9,307 bases of DNA, from contig JANQSQ010000473.1 in assembly GCA_028283985.1 (NCBI GenBank), forward strand, positions 1 through 9,307, read 5' to 3'. The position numbers and the translations under genes are program-made. Each line of letters starts with the position of its first letter. The first letter of the stretch is position 1. The notes under the pieces were generated by a model. That model was not told the origin of the DNA. It ran no database searches and saw only the letters and a program-made list of their open reading frames with translations. Origin of the DNA: Rhodothermales bacterium. Its GTDB lineage: Bacteria; Bacteroidota; Rhodothermia; Rhodothermales; VXPQ01. Shown piece by piece: positions 7,251-9,307 of this stretch.

Positions 7251-9307
7251 TTACCAATCGATGCCGCGCTCGCCGACGTTTACCTCCCTCTCTTCGCCAA
7301 GGGGGTCATCGTAGGTCAGGCCCAGTTCTTCGGGACTGGGAAAGGGGTCTTCCGTGATCTCGATCTCCTCGGAATTAACAAGGCCCCGGAAGTATTCCCC
7401 TACCAGAAACAGCGCGTTGTGCGCGCCCTGTCCCCACCAGAACGAACGAAAGGTCACGCGCCGGTCATTGAATCCCACCCATGCGCCGGTCACCAGGTTG
7501 GGGTGCATGAGGCCGAACCAGCCGTCCGCGTGGTTCTGCGTGGTGCCGGTCTTGCCTGCCAGATCATAATCGACCAGTCCGTATTGAGTCCTGATGCGTT
7601 GCCCTGTGCCGTTGGGGGGATTAACAATACCCCGCATCATGTTGACGACCGTGTACGCCGTCTGTTCGGAGAGCGCCTCTTCGGGCGAGGAAGTGTGTTC
7701 GTACAGTACGTTTCCGAAGCGATCCTCGATGCGCGTTACAAAGACGGGATCGTATTGCAGGCCGCCGCTCGCCAGCGTGCCGAAGGCTGTGGTCAGTTCA
7801 AGCAATGTGATGTCGCTGGTGCCGAGGGCCAGCGCCGGCACGGCGTCCAACTCGCTTTTTATGCCCATCCTGCGTGCATAGAACGTAACCAGTTCCGGGT
7901 TCACGAGCTCGGTAATCACGCGGGCCGTGACGGTATTTTTCGACTGAGCCAGCCCTTCGGTAAGGGTCATCATGCGTCCCGTTGATTTATCGTCCGCATT
8001 TTGCGGCTGCCATACCACCTCGGTGATCGGATCCACATACGTGAACGCACTGTCGGGGAGCTGATGCCAGGGGGCCCACCCGTTGTCGATCGCCGCGGTG
8101 TAGACGAACGGCTTGAATGTCGAACCGGGCTGGCGGGCAGCTTTGTTGACATGGTCGTACCACTCGGTCTTGAGGTTTCGTCCGCCTACCCAGGCTTTGA
8201 TGTGACCGGTATGGGGATCGATGGATACGAGGCCCGCCTGTAGCCGCGTCTTGGCTGTTTTCAGCGAATCCATGAACACCGCATTATTGCGGAGCTGGGC
8301 GACGGCGTCGTTCGCCGACATTCCCGGCTGGCGCAAAAGCGAGCGGTAGCGCTCCGTGCCCCGGATGAACGATACGAGCGTTTGGGGATTGTTGCGCCAG
8401 TACCGGGCCCAGGGTTCGTATTCCGTCTGCTCCAGATACTTATCGAAGGTATACCAGAGGCCGCCTCCATAACTCCATTCGTAATCCACGACTGCCTGGA
8501 GACCCTCCATGTTTTGGTCCACAGACCACTGTGCAATTTCCTGCATCCGCGAGTCGAGCGGCGTATACACGCGCAAACCGTCCTCATACAGGTTGTGGCC
8601 GTTTTCCGCGGCCCACTCCCGCATCCAAAGCCGCACCTGCTCGGCGAAATACGGCGCCAGAGCCGCAGTCACTTCCGAAGACGGGTTGTAGTCGGTGCGT
8701 ACCGAATCGGGATGGTGTTCGTCATAGAATGCGCGCGGGATGAAGCCCTGATCCGCCATCTGTTTCAGCACCACGTTCCGCCTGCGCCGGGAATTTTCGG
8801 GATTTCGGTAGGGATTGTAATACGTATTCGCTTTCAGCATCCCGATCAACGTGGCTCCTTCGAGAGGAGATAACTCCGCTGCCGTTTTGTTGAAATAGGT
8901 GCGGGCCGCCGCTTCGATTCCATACGCATTGCTACTGAAGGGCACCGTGTTGAGATACATCTCGATGATTTCCCGCTTTGTGTAGCGGCGTTCGAGTTGC
9001 ACCGCCGTGATCATTTCCTTCAGTTTGCGGGAAACGGACACTTCGAAACCGATGTCCTGGTTGTACAGGTTGCGGGCCAACTGCTGGGTAATCGTCGAGG
9101 CGCCGCGCAGTTCGCCTTTTCGAACCACATCCACGGCGGCGGCGGCGAGGCCCCGCGGGTCAATGCCCCAGTGACCATGAAAGCGCCGGTCCTCCGTAGC
9201 GACGAGGGCGTTGACCGCATGGGGCGAGATATCGTCGTAGCTGGTCCAGGAACGATTCTGGAAGGCGTACCGCACGAGTTCCTTGCCGTCGGCGGTATAG
9301 GCGACCG
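7251..9307 (-). CDS. mrcA: Class A penicillin-binding protein (PBP1A type), 5' end beyond window
   Basis: Bifunctional peptidoglycan synthase, anchored in the inner membrane and acting in the periplasm. The frame is open to the right edge, so the cytoplasmic tail, membrane helix and start of the glycosyltransferase domain are missing; 684 residues are visible. Numbering from the internal GTG at 9275 (not the real start): the GT51 domain has EDRRFHGHWGIDPRG (28-42) with catalytic Glu28, GASTITQQLARNLY (58-71), the KLKEM...QLERRYTKREIIEMYLN helix (84-109) and GIEAAARTYF (119-128). The transpeptidase domain has SxxK at STFK (385-388, nucleophile Ser385), SKN (445-447) and KTGTT (575-579). All key residues are present, so it should polymerise glycan chains from lipid II and cross-link them, and be a beta-lactam target. 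Between the domains is an aromatic-rich insert (about 262-345). The tail after about 633 is acidic. Faces ispE. Confidence 0.95.
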   Translation of the reverse strand, partial: VAYTADGKELVRYAFQNRSWTSYDDISPHAVNALVATEDRRFHGHWGIDPRGLAAAAVDVVRKGELRGASTITQQLARNLYNQDIGFEVSVSRKLKEMITAVQLERRYTKREIIEMYLNTVPFSSNAYGIEAAARTYFNKTAAELSPLEGATLIGMLKANTYYNPYRNPENSRRRRNVVLKQMADQGFIPRAFYDEHHPDSVRTDYNPSSEVTAALAPYFAEQVRLWMREWAAENGHNLYEDGLRVYTPLDSRMQEIAQWSVDQNMEGLQAVVDYEWSYGGGLWYTFDKYLEQTEYEPWARYWRNNPQTLVSFIRGTERYRSLLRQPGMSANDAVAQLRNNAVFMDSLKTAKTRLQAGLVSIDPHTGHIKAWVGGRNLKTEWYDHVNKAARQPGSTFKPFVYTAAIDNGWAPWHQLPDSAFTYVDPITEVVWQPQNADDKSTGRMMTLTEGLAQSKNTVTARVITELVNPELVTFYARRMGIKSELDAVPALALGTSDITLLELTTAFGTLASGGLQYDPVFVTRIEDRFGNVLYEHTSSPEEALSEQTAYTVVNMMRGIVNPPNGTGQRIRTQYGLVDYDLAGKTGTTQNHADGWFGLMHPNLVTGAWVGFNDRRVTFRSFWWGQGAHNALFLVGEYFRGLVNSEEIEITEDPFPSPEELGLTYDDPLGEEREVNVGERGIDW

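Noticed and set aside
1..9307. CRISPR arrays, tRNA or rRNA genes, insertion sequences, toxin-antitoxin or phage-defence genes.
   Set aside because: No regular spaced repeats, cloverleaf-like segments, transposase motifs or terminal inverted repeats were seen; the space is filled by envelope genes.

Overview
The window looks like a chromosomal stretch from a moderately GC-rich Gram-negative bacterium, probably of the Bacteroidota/Rhodothermota side. Reasons: no gene has a clear Shine-Dalgarno sequence at its start, a trait of that group; the export protein is a long multi-SLBB protein without a lipobox; and the gene set is double-membrane. The placement is inferred from general traits and is low confidence.

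Positions 1-5968 (minus strand) carry a compact cell-surface polysaccharide operon, read from right to left: a Wza-like SLBB export protein (4184-5968), a Wzz/PCP chain-length regulator (2937-4163), an O-antigen ligase/polymerase-family membrane protein, probably Wzy (1498-2937), and a Wzx-type flippase (1-1469, 3' end beyond the left edge). Gaps are 20 nt, a 1-nt TAATG overlap and 28 nt, so the four genes are probably co-transcribed. They form the assembly, length-control and export set of a Wzx/Wzy-dependent capsule, O-antigen or exopolysaccharide. No glycosyltransferase, sugar-nucleotide gene or tyrosine kinase lies in the window. Base composition falls from GC-rich in the export gene to AT-rich in the polymerase gene, the usual look of a conserved export module joined to a serotype-specific, exchangeable part.

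Positions 5969-6258 are a divergent intergenic region with no credible gene. It holds a candidate minus-strand promoter, an AT-rich inverted repeat over its -10 and a second small inverted repeat.

Positions 6259-7155 (plus strand) encode IspE, the CDP-methylerythritol kinase of the MEP isoprenoid pathway. A 95-bp convergent gap with terminator-like hairpins follows. Positions 7251-9307 (minus strand) encode most of a class A penicillin-binding protein (PBP1A type), with its N-terminus beyond the right edge.

The genes share a cell-envelope theme. IspE feeds the isoprenoid supply used to make undecaprenyl phosphate, the carrier used by Wzx/Wzy and for the lipid II that PBP1A polymerises. I found no clearly undescribed system. 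The points most worth a second look are the architecture of the SLBB export protein, an A7-T-A7 tract inside the polymerase gene, and the palindrome at the operon promoter.
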